DNA of 64,000 nucleotides from Petaurus breviceps papuanus (GCA_028583685.1 JAMXIF010000231.1:176110-240109); one strand, 5' to 3'. Shown: positions 23,111-36,216, numbered from the stretch's first letter. Made by a program: numbers and translations. The notes: a model not told the origin generated them from the sequence alone.

Positions 23111-23409
23111 GCTGACTGATGACTCTCTGGTCCTAGAAGCATCTCACTACCAGGGATCACTGGAATCTTCTTTAAGGCATGCCAAAGGAGACTGAGTTCA
23201 AAGCTGAGTTCAGAGCTGATGGAAATGGGCCAAGGTTCCCAGCAGTTCTGGCAATTCTGTGGAGGAGCAAAAGTTGTGTAATCAGCAGGTGGTCTTGTGT
23301 GGGAAGCCAAGCCCACCCAGGGACCCCTGCTCTTCTGTGGCAGTGTCTCAGACAGTGGTAGAGAGGAGCCCTGCTGGCCAGCAGCAGAGCTGAGAAGGGA
23401 AAGTTAGGT

Positions 23410-23929
23410 GTAAAGACAGACTTCAAAAGAGTTACTTACACAGAGGCTGACAATTATAAACGAGATGGGACTCCAGTATGGTGGAAAACAGAGTCAACTT
23501 TATTCAGCTAAGAATCCAGTATATATAGTGTGAAACTGCATAGTCATCATAAGCCCCTATCTTTGGGAATACACCATTACCCTAGCTCCCATTTGCCTCA
23601 TATGTGACAGCCGTGTATTCTATCCTTATTATCAGGGTACAAGTACTGGGCAGGATGTTCTCAACCTCCCTAGAACAGGATGGAGTTGTCCCAAGGCTTC
23701 TAGTTAATACTGTGTTGCTACATTATGCTAGTTTCCCCTGAGGACACTGCAAGTATCCTTGTTCCCAAGACAGGAGTGCATACCACATTTCTCATGGGGA
23801 TGTGAAGCCCATGCCTGTGAGCCTTCTTGGGGGGTGGGGAACTGATCCGGGCTTGTTTAGCAGGGTCTTATGCTGAGAGGACTCATTTAGTCATCAGGGT
23901 CAGAGCCCCACTGGCTGTGGTCCTTAACA
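23410..23929 (-). mobile_element. Solo LTR fossil, minus strand, probably ERV2-like
   Basis: On the minus strand it begins TGTTAAGGACC and ends TTTACA, with a polyadenylation signal in GCTGAATAAAGTTG. About 520 bp with TG...CA ends. No internal region is attached. Confidence 0.6.
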
Positions 23930-24489
23930 GTCTTGGATTGGCTGCTGCCTTCCCTGGAAATCTTTTCTGGTGGGGCATTGACCTGCTAGGTCTGGTCTGA
24001 GCAGAGGCTATAGAGAGACTGAAGGGAGATAATGGGGACCGAGTGCTCACTCATCAGACAGACAGACATTTCTGCTGTGTTTGCCAAAGAAACAGGACAT
24101 TTCTCACATTTGGCCTCAAAGAGAAGCCAAATCAAATCCTCAGCCACACGATTTGCTCAAGAGGGCTGTGTTTGGAATCAAGGCTATTTCTTTCTTTAAT
24201 AACCTCTGAGCAAGGGAGGCTCTGTTTGCTCCCTGGTCACTATAGCTCTGAGGATTGAGAGAAAAACCTGAGAAGAATATTCATCTTCCTGTGATTTTCC
24301 AGTGGTACAGATATCAGTTGCTTTTCCCAGAGGCTATGGCAGGGGCAGCTGGATGCTTAATCATTTACACAATCACTGTACTCTGTAGCTTTACTTCCAT
24401 TTCCCTTCATCCCTGGGAAGGGCATTTCTCAAAGAACCTACTGACAGATATTATTATTTTTCCATTTCTAATCAGTTATTAACATCAGG

Positions 24490-25015
24490 GGCCAAGTTTT
24501 TTCTCTTTTTACATCCTCATTTAAAGGCTAGTCCTTTTAGGTCAATCAGTCCTTGGAGCACAAGGCTGATTGACTTAAGTCTCCAGGAGCATTCTTCTCT
24601 CTCCTGGGTAGGACCTCACCCAACTGGGAGAGCTTATTTCTGATCAAAGAATAAAGAGAATATAATCTAGGTGAATTCCAGCCCATTGTTCAATTTCAGA
24701 GGTCTGGGTGGAGATGGATTCCTTTTGCCCAGATAGCTGATAGGATAGGAGGGAGTCATAAGATGTTCTCAGCTGGAGCCGAAGATTTTTAGCCCACCTC
24801 CTCATTAATATGGCCACCCCCTCATTAATTGTTCACCAGTCAGGGTTGATTTCTCCCATCAGGAGCATTCCCTTTTCTAAAAATCTTTAAGTTATTCAGG
24901 ATCACCATTAGGGGTTCTTTGTGTACCGAGAGAATTTATTATCTGCTAGCCTAATTAATAAATTGATTATTAGTTACCCAGAAACTCTGTCTCCTGGGGC
25001 TTTTCATTGGTCTCA
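24490..25015 (+). mobile_element. Solo LTR-like fossil, ERV, copy 2 of a local family
   Basis: CCCCTCATTAATTGTTCACC, CAGTCAGGGTTGATTTCTCC and TTATTATCTGCTAGCCTAAT match copy 1 at 17.9-18.6 kb in the same order and strand. No internal retroviral genes between or beside the copies. Confidence 0.6.
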
Positions 25016-25264
25016 CTGCTTATCAACATCTTAAGGAAAGAGAAGGGAGGGATAAAAAGAGGGACAGAGGGAGGAAAGAAGGAAGAAAGGAGGGAGGAAA
25101 TGATCCATTGTGGAAAAAAAGCCCACTGCTTACAATTGAGGGTACATAGAATTTATTTAATGTGTTTCACCCAGGCTTTATTTCATTCTGCCAAGGCAGG
25201 CAGAAGCATCTCTTGGTCCAGAGTCTTTATGGGATGAGTGGGCTTCTAAATACAAACCATTCTT

Positions 25265-25760
25265 GTATGGTTCTGTGATGATTAAAAAATTTGAGAGACA
25301 TATTTTCTGAGTAATTTAGTCATTTTATTGATAAGGCCAGAACATTATTAATAAAAAGATAGACATTTGGCCATCTCTATTAGACCAAAGACAATCATCA
25401 AGGTGGCCTCACAGTTTATATATCCTTCAAAGGGTAGGTGTTCCTGAGGGGTGGCAATCAACTCTGATTGGATAACACATTAACATTCGAGGTGAGCTAT
25501 ATTAAAATGAGGGCTGAGAGTGACATCAAGTCAGCCTTGGACAGAGAAACTGTCTCTATACTAAGATCCAGCCTTGGGCTATCTAGACAAAATGATCTTT
25601 GCAAGCTCGATTGAATGGAATTCACCTGAGATTGGAGATTCTTCCTAGGGTTGGGTTGGGTCCCAGAAGAGAAATTTTATTGGACTTTCAGAGACTGAGG
25701 TCTTGAAAATAGAAAAGAGGTAACTTTGAATCTTCCCAAATCTATTAGTTTTTAATAATA
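25265..25760 (-). mobile_element. Solo LTR-like fossil, ERV, copy 3 (inverted)
   Basis: On the minus strand: ATCCAATCAGAGTTGATTGC, a GGATATATAAAC TATA box, ATCAATAAAATG polyadenylation signal, and TTACTCAGAAA near the end. Opposite in orientation to copy 2, so the pair is not a provirus. Confidence 0.6.
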
Positions 25761-26547
25761 ATTTCTCTCAGTGCTTAGACTATACAGAAGATGAATAGTT
25801 ATGTTGGGTTTGCTACTAGTTAGTTACTGACTTTGGGAAGTATTTTGTTGTGGTGTAGGGAAGGGCATGGAGACTTCTTAATCTGCTCATCTGTTGTTGG
25901 CTTGGGAGGAGGTCCTTGAAGGGGTAGGCTTGGCCTTTTAGTTGACCTTGAACAAGATCAGGAGACTGGAAGAAACCCTAAATGTGGGCATTGGAAGCAA
26001 TGATCCATTCACATTGAAGTGGAGGACATCAGATGGAGAGAAACAGAGATAATATTGATCACCCTCCCCTATCCACGGATGGCTCTGATGATTACTGTTA
26101 TTGAAGATTATTTTGATCTCTTGGTCCATCACCAGGTTGACTGCAGAGACATAAAATGAACTAAAACAAACAAGAAGAAATATAAAATAAATATTTTCTC
26201 AGAAATAAAGAAAAATGGGCCAGGAAGAAAACATATACAGGAAATTATTCAATTGAAAAATTGATCCAGAAGAGCTGGATAATAACTGGAATTGTGGGGG
26301 AGGGAGACAGGGGAATGTAGCTTGTATTTATCATCCATTGTCTGCTCCTATTCACATACTGCTGAATGAAACTAGAGAAAATCACAAACTCATTGGATTC
26401 AATGCACATTTATGTAACAATTTCAGCCAGGCCCTCACTGCTGAAAGGCAATTGTTTTACAACTCCCTAATCAATTTACCACCCCTTACTCAAAACCTCT
26501 ATGGTTCCCCTTCCCCCAACCCTCTCAGTTGAGAACCTTGCCTCATT

Positions 26548-26797
26548 GTTTTCATTGAATCATTAGTTGTGTTTGACTCTTTGTGACCTGGTTTGGAGTT
26601 TTCTTGGCAAAGATATTAGAGTGGTTTGCCATTTCCTTCTCCAGCTCATTTTACAGATGAGGAAACTGAGGCAAGTAGTCAAGTGACTTGCCCAGGGTCA
26701 CACAGCGAGTGTCTGAGGTCAGATTCAAACTCAGGAAGATGAGTATTTCTGACTCCAGGCCCAGTGCTCTCACCACTTTGCCACCTAGCTGACACCT
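26548..26797 (+). repeat. Marsupial tRNA-derived SINE (TTTTCTTGG type)
   Basis: GTTTTCTTGGCAAAGATATT, GTGGTTTGCCATTTCCTTCT, GATGAGGAAACTGAGGCAAG, CACACAGCGAGTGTCTGAGG and CCACCTAGCTGACACC in order. Confidence 0.93.
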
Positions 26798-27045
26798 TGC
26801 GCCACACTTCACTGAAAAAATAGGGCCATTTGCCATGGTTCCCTCCCCCATCCCCTCCTCACTTTGCATTACTCCCAAAGTGTCCCCTCTTTTATCCTTG
26901 TCTCCCCTGAAGCAGTGGCCCTTCTCCATGCCAACACACGTGATTCTGATGGGGCGATGGCACCTTGTACACAGGAGCTCCTCAGCTCCAGCCTCTAGCA
27001 GGTTTACTTGGGATCCGGGCAGATAGAAGGGCAGTAGCAGAGACA

Positions 27046-27344
27046 TGATAAGGGGTTAATTTACTTTATTCTTCCCGATGGCAGTGGGTTGTGAGAGGTG
27101 GGGGAGCTCAGCAACTACAGCGCACAAAAAAGGCAGCAAGCCAACAGCGAGTCCATAAGTTTATATTAGCTTTGGCTATATAATGGTGATTCAGCATAAG
27201 GCAGGAAAAGTGTGCTGTTTACAGTTGAGCCGGAATGTTTCTGTTATTTGTGGTTATATAATGATGTGCAAGCAAAGGGGAGTATTTTTTACAAGCCAAT
27301 GTCCAGGGAACTAGTACCTTTAAACAGAGCCCCCGGCCCCAACA
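27046..27344 (-). mobile_element. Solo LTR fossil, minus strand, ERV2-like
   Basis: On the minus strand it starts TGTTGGGGCCGGGGGC and ends CCCCTTATCA, with GAAGAATAAAGTAAAT as polyadenylation signal and a TATATAGCC box. About 300 bp with clean TG...CA ends. No paired LTR found. Confidence 0.65.
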
Positions 27345-27397
27345 AATCTATACCATCACCTCACACACAGACCTGGACCCCTAAAAAGAAAAGAGCA

Positions 27398-27832
27398 TGT
27401 CTTTGAAAGCAACACAGTCCCCGAATCCTCCCATCCAGCAGCCCAGATGACTGGGGCCTCTGGCCAAGGCACGTGGCCCACCCCAGCCCACCCAGATTGC
27501 CTCGTTAGCTTGATTGACATCTGTTCACTGTGTTCTTGGCACAGCCCAGGCTACTTGCATAGACCATTTACTCCTTAATCCCCTCTAGATCACCTCATTA
27601 GACTATGTTCTTCCACTGTCACACCTGGTCCACTCTGACTACTTACCATTCCTTAATTCCATCCAGATCCTTTCACTGTCCTTTTGTATATAAGCATCAG
27701 TCTCACTACCATTAAATTGCAGATTTACTAGGAATTCTTGCACTATGATGATGTTCCAATAAACTGCTCCTTGACTGGAAGAAGGTTTGAATGCTTGAAT
27801 TCTTTTCAGGCAGACTCACTTCCACCCTGACA
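27398..27832 (+). mobile_element. LTR fossil, ERV1-like, with a scrap of leader
   Basis: Starts TGTCTTTGAA and ends CACCCTGACA, with GTATATAAGC (TATA) and CAATAAACTGC (polyadenylation signal). The next bases, TTTTGGGGTTCCC, resemble the tRNA-Pro-type primer-binding start of class I retroviruses. No coding region follows; the sequence soon turns into L2. Confidence 0.65.
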
Positions 27833-27859
27833 TTTTGGGGTTCCCAGCACCCCAAATTG

Positions 27860-29098
27860 CATCAATTCCATTCCATCCTTTCTCTTCCAGTAGGTTGCCT
27901 CCTCTGTCATCCCCTCTCTCTAAATCTCTCCTTGTCTACTGGCTGCTTCCCTCCTGAAAAACTCTTCACCTGATCCTACAATCTTCATTAATTACCACCT
28001 TACCTCTTGCCTCTTTTTGGTGGCTAAGCTTCTTGAAAAGTCTGTTTACAGTTGGTGCCCCCATATCTTCTCTGTCTCTGCCTTCTGCCCTCATCTGACC
28101 TCATCACTCAACTGAAATTTTCTTTCAAAGCCTTTCTCCAAAGTCACCAGTGATCTCTTATTTGTCAGGTTTGTTTCTCAGTTCTGATCCTTTTTGGTCT
28201 CACTGTTAATCACCCTTTTCTGGATCCTCTCACCTCTCTGTTTTTTTCCCCCTGACATTACTTTCTCCTGACTCCCCTCCTCCCTTTCTGCTCACTTCTC
28301 CGTTTTCTTTGCTGGATCTTCCCCCCCAGGTCATGCCCACCAAGAGTCTGTTCTTGGCTCTCTCTTCTCTCTCTAGACTTCGTCCCTTGGTGAGCTCCTC
28401 AGTTCTCATCTCTCAGATGATTCTCAGATTTATTTATCCATCCCTAGTCTCTCTTCTGAGTTACAACTCTACATTTTCAGTTGCCCGTTGGACATCTTGA
28501 ATTGGAAATGCTGTAAACATCTCAAACCCATCATGTCCAAAGCTTATTCTCTTTTCCCCAAAACTCTCCCCTGCTTTCTTTCCCTATTACTGTAGGGGAC
28601 ATCATCATTCTCCCCATCATCCAGGCTCCCCACCTTGGTGTCATCAATTCTTCACTTTTTCACTTTCCCCACTAAAGCCCTTTACAACCCAGTCCCTTCC
28701 TCCTTCCTTCAGTCTTCTTAGACTTCACTTCCAGACACATTCTCTTCCATCCAGTGATTTGACTTGTGTGACCCTCCCTCTCACTCCTATGTGCCTTTTG
28801 ATTGGCTATTCTTCATGGCCAGAAGGCTGTCTCTCCTCACCTCTGCCTCCTATCTTGTCTAGCTTCCTTCAGGACAGTTCAAATCCCATCTTTGGTGGAT
28901 GGACTTTCCTGTCCCCCGTTTCTCTCCCTCTCTCTCCGTCCCTCTCTCCCTCCCCCCCACACACTGCTAGTGCTTTCCCTCTGAGATCATCTCCTATTTA
29001 AACTGCATATATATTGTATTACCCAGTTTTTGCATCTTGTCTCTACGTTCTGAGTTTCTTGAAGGCAGGGACTGTGTTTTTGTCTTTCTTTGTGTCGT
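27860..29098 (+). mobile_element. L2-clade LINE fragment, sense, with RT relic and 3' end
   Basis: Follows the same course as the antisense copy at 60-1195: a decayed ATGATTCTCAGATTTATTTA stretch (RT YADD region), GTCCAAAGCTTATTCTCTTT, TTGGTGTCATCAATTCTTCA, then the 3' end with TTGAAGGCAGGGACTGTG. Open frames are short and broken. Its tail has grown into the minisatellite that follows. Confidence 0.72.
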
Positions 29099-29256
29099 CA
29101 GCGCTTAGCACCATGCCTGGAACATAGTCAGCGCTTAGCACCANNNNNNNNNNGTCAGCGCTTAGCACCATGCCTGGAACATAGTCAGCGCTTAGCACCA
29201 TGCCTGGAACATAGTCAGCGCTTAGCACCATGCCTGGAACATAGTCAGCGCTTAGT
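29099..29256. repeat. 30-bp minisatellite built from an L2 3' tail, with a 10-N gap
   Basis: Unit GTCAGCGCTTAGCACCATGC plus CTGGAACATA, repeated in tandem; four full units are visible plus partial ones, with N at 29144-29153. Units are identical where complete. True copy number is unknown because of the gap. Confidence 0.95.
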
Positions 29257-29279
29257 AAACATTAGTTGTTAGTCCTTTC

Positions 29280-32200
29280 AAATAGCCAGCTTTTGCTCAT
29301 CACTTCTATAGCTAATTTTTTTTCCATTTCTCCTTTAACTTTTACTACCCCTTATTCGGTTTATTTTGGGTCCATTTATTTGTTGGGTTTCTAATTTTAA
29401 AATGCACATCAAGTTTATTTATTCTTCTGTTTCGTTAATGTATTTTTGTTCCACTAAGTGCTGCTTTAGCCGTAGCTCACACATTTGGGCAAATTTTTTC
29501 ATCATTGTCATTGTCTTTCATATAATTTTCATATATGATTTGTACTTTGACTTACTCATTGTTTCAGATTTGATTATTAAGTATTAATTTGGGTTTCTTC
29601 TCTGTGCTGCCTAAACTGACTTTTACTATTTATGCCTTTTTAGTGTGTGTGTATGCATATGCATATGTATATATGTATGTATATGTAGGTATGTGTGTAT
29701 GTATGTATAAATATATATATAAATATATATAAAACAATGTTTGTTGAAAAATTGTGTGTGTGTGCTTAGTGTGATGGGGACTACAGTAAATTTCACTCTT
29801 CCTCAAAAGCAACTTGAGCATTTTTTTTAAAAAATGTGGTTGAGTAAAGCAGAGTTCCTAAATGTTCTTCAGGGCTCCACAATACATCCTTATTCTTTGA
29901 AATCAATCCGACTAAACTGAGGCTTCCATTCTAGGCCATTTAGTCAAAGGACATCTCCGTGGAATCAAACAATTCCTTGAAGTTGGGGGAAAGTCTGTTC
30001 CTATTGGAAGCAATCTCTTCTTACCTTTGGTCTCTGCAAATGAGTTCCTTCTCTCAGGTAAAGACAGGGATGAATAACTATTCATGAGTAACATGTATGG
30101 AGGCAGGCTGCAAGTTGGGGTCTGTGACTTTTTTGTTTAAATAAGTTGACAGCTATTTCAATATAACTAGCTTCCTTGGTAGTCCTGTGTACTTTATTTT
30201 TCTGCATGTAAAAACACAATTCTGAGCAATGGGTCCATAGGGACCCTCTTACTGACTGTCAAGGGGCCCAGGAGTTAGAAAACATTGAGAAGCCCTTGGA
30301 ATAAATATTAAGGAGGGGTTGGCTCTGGAGAAAAGCTGTGGTTTCAGAGGGGCTCCTAGAGGCAGAAGGTTACTTTTATACTGTCCCTGGCAGATGGGTT
30401 GGATCATCTATAAGCCAGAGCCCCACAGCTAGAGTGACATCAACACTCTCTGTCACCTGCCTCGCTCCATATGTATGCCTTCCCTACCTGCCAGAGGAGG
30501 GAGAGATGCTGAAAGAGGAAGGAGGAAAAAGTTGATTTGTGTGCCTCCTCTCCTTGCCTCCCTCTCCTCTCTGAGCAGCTAAGTCTGAGTTGGAGCCCAG
30601 GCATGGGTGTGGGGGTGCACGGAATGGAGAGATGGTGCCAGTGATTCCACCCCTCCATTGGTGTTCATCCCTTCTCCCTTTCCTATAGTGACATCACTCT
30701 CAAGTCCTGAAGGTTATATGACCCTGGGCATGACATTTAACACTAGACCTTAGTTTTCTCCTCTTTAAAGTAAGAGGGTTGAACCAGATGGCTTCTAAGG
30801 GCCCTCCCAGGTCTTCAGATATGACTCCATGATCTGTCTTCTTCCCCAGTCCAGGAGTGGGGTGGGGTGCCTTCCTCCAGGGCCCTCTGTTCCCTCCCCC
30901 CCATCTTGTTCCTATTCCTGACTCACAGGAACTAGAGACAGAGATGACTGGGTCCCTATAGAGTGAAGAAAGTCCTCTTCTGTGCTCTAGGTAAATTTGG
31001 GTCACTTCTGCCCTGGGGCACCTGCTAGCAGGGGTTTTAGTAATCTGGGCACCTTGATTTTTCATGAAACAAATGTACACTTGAATAGTTGGACTTAAAG
31101 AATTACCAGCTAGCATTTACATAGGCTTGCAAGTCAGGCCAACAAATATTTGTTCAGAGCTGACTTTGTGCCAGACCCTGGGCTAAGCCCTGGGGAGCCA
31201 CAGAAAGGCATAACCTGAGTCCCTGCCTGGAGGAGATAGCTGGCAAAGGATGATGGACAAACCAGATGAAATGGAGATGATCAGAGGGGGAGGCCTGAAA
31301 GGGGCAGAAGGGGCACTTAGCTGAGACCGAGGTCACAGGCTTTTCCTTTTACGCATGGAGAAACAGCAGACAAAAGTGTAAGTGAAGAGAGACTTCCCTA
31401 GGCTGCCTGCAGAGGAAAGAGCTCAGGCACACTGCTATGGGCCTTGGGAACCAGAGCAGTGCAGAGAGCCCCTCGTGGGCCCTCCAGGGAGGAATTCCAA
31501 CTTCTCCACTCGAAAGAAACCAGGCGGCCGCACATTACAATCCACACGGTATTTAATTCATCGATGAGCTTTAAAGCCAAGCTGCACTCTAGCCTAGATT
31601 AGATCAGTGGCCATCACCAGCAGCCAGGCTGAGGTACATGGGAACACGTTTGGTGCCATACACAGGGATGGCCACAGCACCTTGGGTTCAGCTACTTCCC
31701 AGTGCTTGTGGAGCCATTTGGTTAGTGATGTTGTAAAAAGCTGGCTCCTTCCCACAAATGAACGAGGCCATGGAAAACCTGTTCTCGCCACCTCCTGTGA
31801 GTGAGTCCTGAGGCTTGCCCCATGTGTCCCCTAATGGCCCTAAGTTGGGGTCACCTTCTATAGCGTGACAAGGTGGCCCGCACAGACAGGGGTGCACTTC
31901 TGTGCTCCTTGCCTCGGGCTGCTCACTGGCTTGATGGTAACTCTGCCCTACTTCCCCATCTAAAACAGGCATTTGCGAAGGAAACTTGGCAAGAACATCT
32001 GTCAATGTATACAACCTAATCCAAGTCAGCAAGTCTTTATTAAGTACCTACTATGTACACTCTGGTGGGTGCAAAGGATCTAAGATTTAGGCCTAGAAAG
32101 AACTGTGAGAGTGGGCCAACCCTCATGGTACAGACAGAGAAACTGAGGCAGGTGACGTTAAGAGGTGTCCCTAACTCCAAGCCTACTTCATCCACTACAC

Positions 32201-34260
32201 AATGCTGCCCCTTGATGTAGAGATACAGTCCTTGCCCCCGACGAGGGGTATTCTATACATTTTAATGTAAAGTTTAAAGACTATTGACTCCTTCATCTGA
32301 TTCCATGATATTGTTAAAACAGAGCTAGACTAGCTGGTCCTTGGGACTAGATCTGTCTTTTCTCTGGGCTCTCCCATACACCTGCCTAGCCTAGCACCTT
32401 GCAGATGGGTGACTTGAAATGAGAATGCTAGAACATTCCTCAATGCTTTCAGGAAAGGTGAACCATGACAAGATGGCCAAAGGCCACCAGGCTAACTTAG
32501 AAAGGCCTGGTGATTGACTTTTTTGTGTTTGTTTGTTTCAGTCAAGTTTTGCTTCCAGTCCACTCTCAGCACCTAAGATTGTGAAGTAGATTGTCCTGAA
32601 ACCAGATTCGTTTTTAGGCTTCCTTGGGAGTAAAAACAAAATGGTTCCGCTCTCCATGTTTGGGTTCTATAATTCTATCTGTACAGGTTATAATCCTCCT
32701 GTAAACTTTCCACACATTTTTCTTAGGCAAAGACACCATGACTTCTCAGGGAGCTCTGAAGACAGAAAAGCACAATTGCTCCCAGAGAGACTTCGCACAA
32801 ACTTTTCATTTAACTCCCTTAACCTCACAATGAGGTGCATTTATTCCCTTTTAATCTAAGAGTGGAGAGTTTTGTTTGAGCATTTCTATTTGCTCTGTAA
32901 GTCCTGGGGGGAGAGTTCTCTCAGGAGCTCAATGGGAAGCAACCGGAAGAAGGGAACGACTGCCCAGATGGTTCCTGCTCCTTGTGTTCATTGCATTCTT
33001 GTATTCTACTGGCATCACAGCCTAGTAGACCAGGGCCTTTCCAATCAGCAAATTTGAATGATCTAATCCTCTGTTGATAGAAAGTACATGTTTTGTAATT
33101 GTCAAAAATGGGCCTTGTCCTAGAATCTCCTCTCCCTTTAGTAGGGAATTTCTTGCAAATCTTACTGTGGAAGGCATAGGTTTGTTTATCATCTTCAACA
33201 GAGGGGAGGGATCCATGAAAATGAGAACAGAGACTCTAGGACGGAGCACTCTGGGACATGGCTCTTCTGGATGCCATCTTGGGACCACTGATGAAAACTG
33301 ATGGCTCAGGAGTAAAGCAGGAGAACATGGTGGGAGAGCCAATCAAGAGGGTCAAGGAGCTCAAGATTTAGATTTGGGAAGGATCCCAGAAGCCATCTTG
33401 GTCAAACTACTCATGGTATATTTGAAGGAGGAAACTGAGGCCCACAGTGGTTAAGTGACTTATCCCAGATCACACAGGTAGTAAGCAGTAGATCTTGAAC
33501 TGAATTCCTTTGACTCAAATTCAACACTCTTTCCATTGCACCATCACTAACCCAATGGCAGAAAAAGTCTTGATCCAGCTCTCAGATAAGGAACTGTCCT
33601 GTGAGATCCAGGAGTCTACAAGTGATTGAATAATAGGAAATCTTAATATGAAAGAAGAAAATGTAATAAAGTACTTGCTGAGAACCAGACTACGAGACAA
33701 GGTTGAGTGAAGAGGAACAAGAAACACACAATGTCCTCCTTGATGTCGATCTTCTTGGACGAAGACATGGCCCTGTGTTTTGAGACATCAGTTGGGCTGG
33801 GGGCACTTCAAAGCCCTCCTCTCATACTCAGGAGTTGGAAGGAGAGTCACTCAGCAGGTAGGGCCATTTTAGCTCTTTCTGCTGATATAAGTTCTTAGCA
33901 TCTTTTCATTGTTTATGGTGATCCCAAGATGTCTCTGTTCAGAGTTGGTCCCTGTGAAAAGAGAAAAATCATTTTTAGAGCCAATTTCCTACCTTCATTT
34001 ATTCTGAAGATTAAGGTTTTTTTCCTTGAGGACTTGGATCATTGATTTGGATCTCAGCAGATGATTTCTGATTAACCCACTCAGTCTGTGTTTGACGTGG
34101 TGGGCTTCCTCTAAGGCCATTTTTTCTTATTGCTGAAGACAAAATCACACCCCTCATTTAAAGACATTAACAGCCTGGAGAAAGCCAATGTGGACTGAGC
34201 TTGGTCCCTGTTGCCCAGTCATGAAGAGAAGGATTGACTGCTCTTTTATGCTGAGAGGAA
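29280..34260. other. Intergenic stretch, no gene recognised
   Basis: Contains TG/TA microsatellite at 29645-29720, L2-like fragments (about 31140-31330, 32015-32060) and CORE-SINE pieces (30705-30830, 33355-33545). Nothing here gives a coding signature. Confidence 0.5.
33355..33545 (-). repeat. CORE/MIR-type SINE, antisense
   Basis: AAGATTTAGATTTGGGAAGG, GAGGAAACTGAGGCCCACAG, TCACACAGGTAGTAAGCAG and a CTCTTTCCATTGCACCAT end. Confidence 0.75.
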
Positions 34261-34996
34261 AGAGAGAAAGATGTGGGGCAGGGTCAAGATGGAGTAGAAA
34301 CAGGACCTCCAAGGGGCTCCGGCTTCCACCTCCCCCAATTCATGTAAAAGGTGACTCTGAAGAAACTTTGGAGCTACAGAACCCACAAAATGACACAGAG
34401 AAGCTAACCTCCTGCTGAGGACAGCCTGGTGGGCCGGCAGCAAGTGGCCAGTGCAGTGCTCTGGGAGCCCAGCCCAGCCCTGAGAAAGCCTGAGGTTTTA
34501 GTCTCAGGGCAGGCCTGACCAAGCACGGCTGGAGGAACTTCAGATCACCAGCAGCTGTGGCGGTTTCCCAAATTATCAACACATAGATGCTAAGGACAAA
34601 GTAAGAAGTCAGTGCAGTGTGGACTTTGGGATCCAGTAGTTGGGAGTGTGTCAGTTTTTGCTCCTGGGGGGAGAAGCAGCTGAGGTGAAGTGGCCCTGCA
34701 GCCATAGCCACAAATGGCTGCTTCAGCTCCTGGCCTGCAGATTGTAGGGGGACCAAGTGACCAGTCTGAGGTGTAATCACTCTTGCTTTAACTGGCTTGA
34801 ATCTGGATTTTGGTCTAGGGTGGAGGTCCTGGGGTGTGTGACCAGCTTGCCAGAGCTTGTGGAGGCTTCAGAGAGGGCACCCAACTAATACCTTCAGCAG
34901 CTGAGAAAACCTCAGCATTTGGTACAAAGCTCCCCTGTCTGGCAGCAGAGTCCTACTGTGGCAAAAAGCCCAAAAGTCAAGTAATTGAGTGGCAAC

Positions 34997-36026
34997 ATGA
35001 GTAAACAAGGGAATCAAAGAAAACAGAGGAATTCAACATTAGACTCCTATTTTAGGGACAAAAAGGATCAAAGCATGGAACAGGAAGAAGACACCGAAGT
35101 CAAAACTCCTGCACCAAAAGCTTCAAAGGAAAATACCAGCTGGTTACAGGCCATAGAGGACCTTAAGAAAGATTTTGAAAAGCAAATAAGAGAAGTGGAG
35201 GAAAAATTGGGAACAGAAATGAGAATGATTCAAGAAAATTATGAAATAAGAGTCAATAACCTGACTGAAGAAAATAACACTTTAAAAAATAGACTAACTC
35301 AAATGGCAAAAGAAGCTCAAAAAGGCAATGAGGAGAAGAATGCCTTAAACAGCAGAATTTTCCAGATGGAAAAAGAATCTCAAAAGCTCACTGAAGAGAA
35401 TCATTCCTTCAGAATTAGATTGGAACAAATGGAAGCTAGTGACTTTATGAGAAATCAAGATACTGTTAAACAGATCCAAACAAATGAAAAAATAGAAAGC
35501 AATGTGAAATATCTCATTGGAAAAACCCACTGACCTAGAAAATAGATCCAGGAGAGATAATTTAAAAATTATTGGACTGCCTGAAGGCCATGATCAAAAA
35601 AAGAACTTAGAAATCATCTTTCAAGAAATTCTCAAGGAAAACTGCCCTGACGTTTTAGAGCCAGATGGCAAAGTAGAGGTTGAAAGAATTCACCTATCAC
35701 CTCCTGAAAAAGATCCCAAAAAGAAAACTCCTAGGAATATTATAGCCAGGTTCCAGAGTACCCAGATCAAGAAGATAATATTGCAAGCAGCCAGGAAGAA
35801 ACAATTTGAATATTGTGGAAACACAATCAGGATAACACAGGATCTGGCAGCTTCTACACTGAGGGATCAAAAGGCTTGGAATATGATATTCCAGAGGTCA
35901 AAGGAGCTGGGATTAAAACCAAGAATCACCTACCCAGCAAAACTGAGTATCATGTTTCAGGGGAAAATATGGTCATTCAGTGGAATAGAGGACTTTGAAG
36001 CATTCTTTATGAAAAACCAGAGTTGA
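34997..36026 (+). pseudogene. HAL1 ORF1 remnant (L1 ORF1p-like RNA-binding protein)
   Basis: Coiled coil (KKDFEKQIREVEEKLGTEMR, TQMAKEAQKG heptads), RRM entry ENRSRRDNLKIIGLPEGHD, then the C-terminal domain (RNIIARFQSTQIKKIILQAA; FSGIEDFEAFFMKNQS). One extra C in GGAAAAACCCACTGACC near 35526 shifts the frame relative to the copy at 13.4 kb. A single lesion is seen, so this copy is better kept than its sister. Confidence 0.88.
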
Positions 36027-36189
36027 ATAGAAAATTTGACATTCAGACACAAGAAGCAAGAGAAGCATGAGAAGGTAAACGGGGAAAAGAAATCGTAAGG
36101 AACTTATCAAAGTTGAACTATTTACATTCTACATGGAAAAATGATAATTGTAACTGATGAAACGTTCCTAAGTATGAAAATAGTTGAAG

Positions 36190-36216
36190 TGTGTGTGTGT
36201 GTGTGTGTGTGTGTAT
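36190..36216. repeat. (GT)n microsatellite in HAL1 3' UTR
   Basis: GT run inside the HAL1 3' UTR. The sister copy has a TA run at the matching site (12776-12793). Confidence 0.95.

Noticed and set aside
24490-25760. Two LTR-like units 250 bp apart considered as the ends of one provirus
   Set aside because: They are in opposite orientation and nothing retroviral lies between them, so they are separate solo insertions.
29043-29272. The 30-bp tandem array considered as a CRISPR-like or coding repeat
   Set aside because: Units are contiguous without spacers, derive from an L2 tail, and the host is a mammal.
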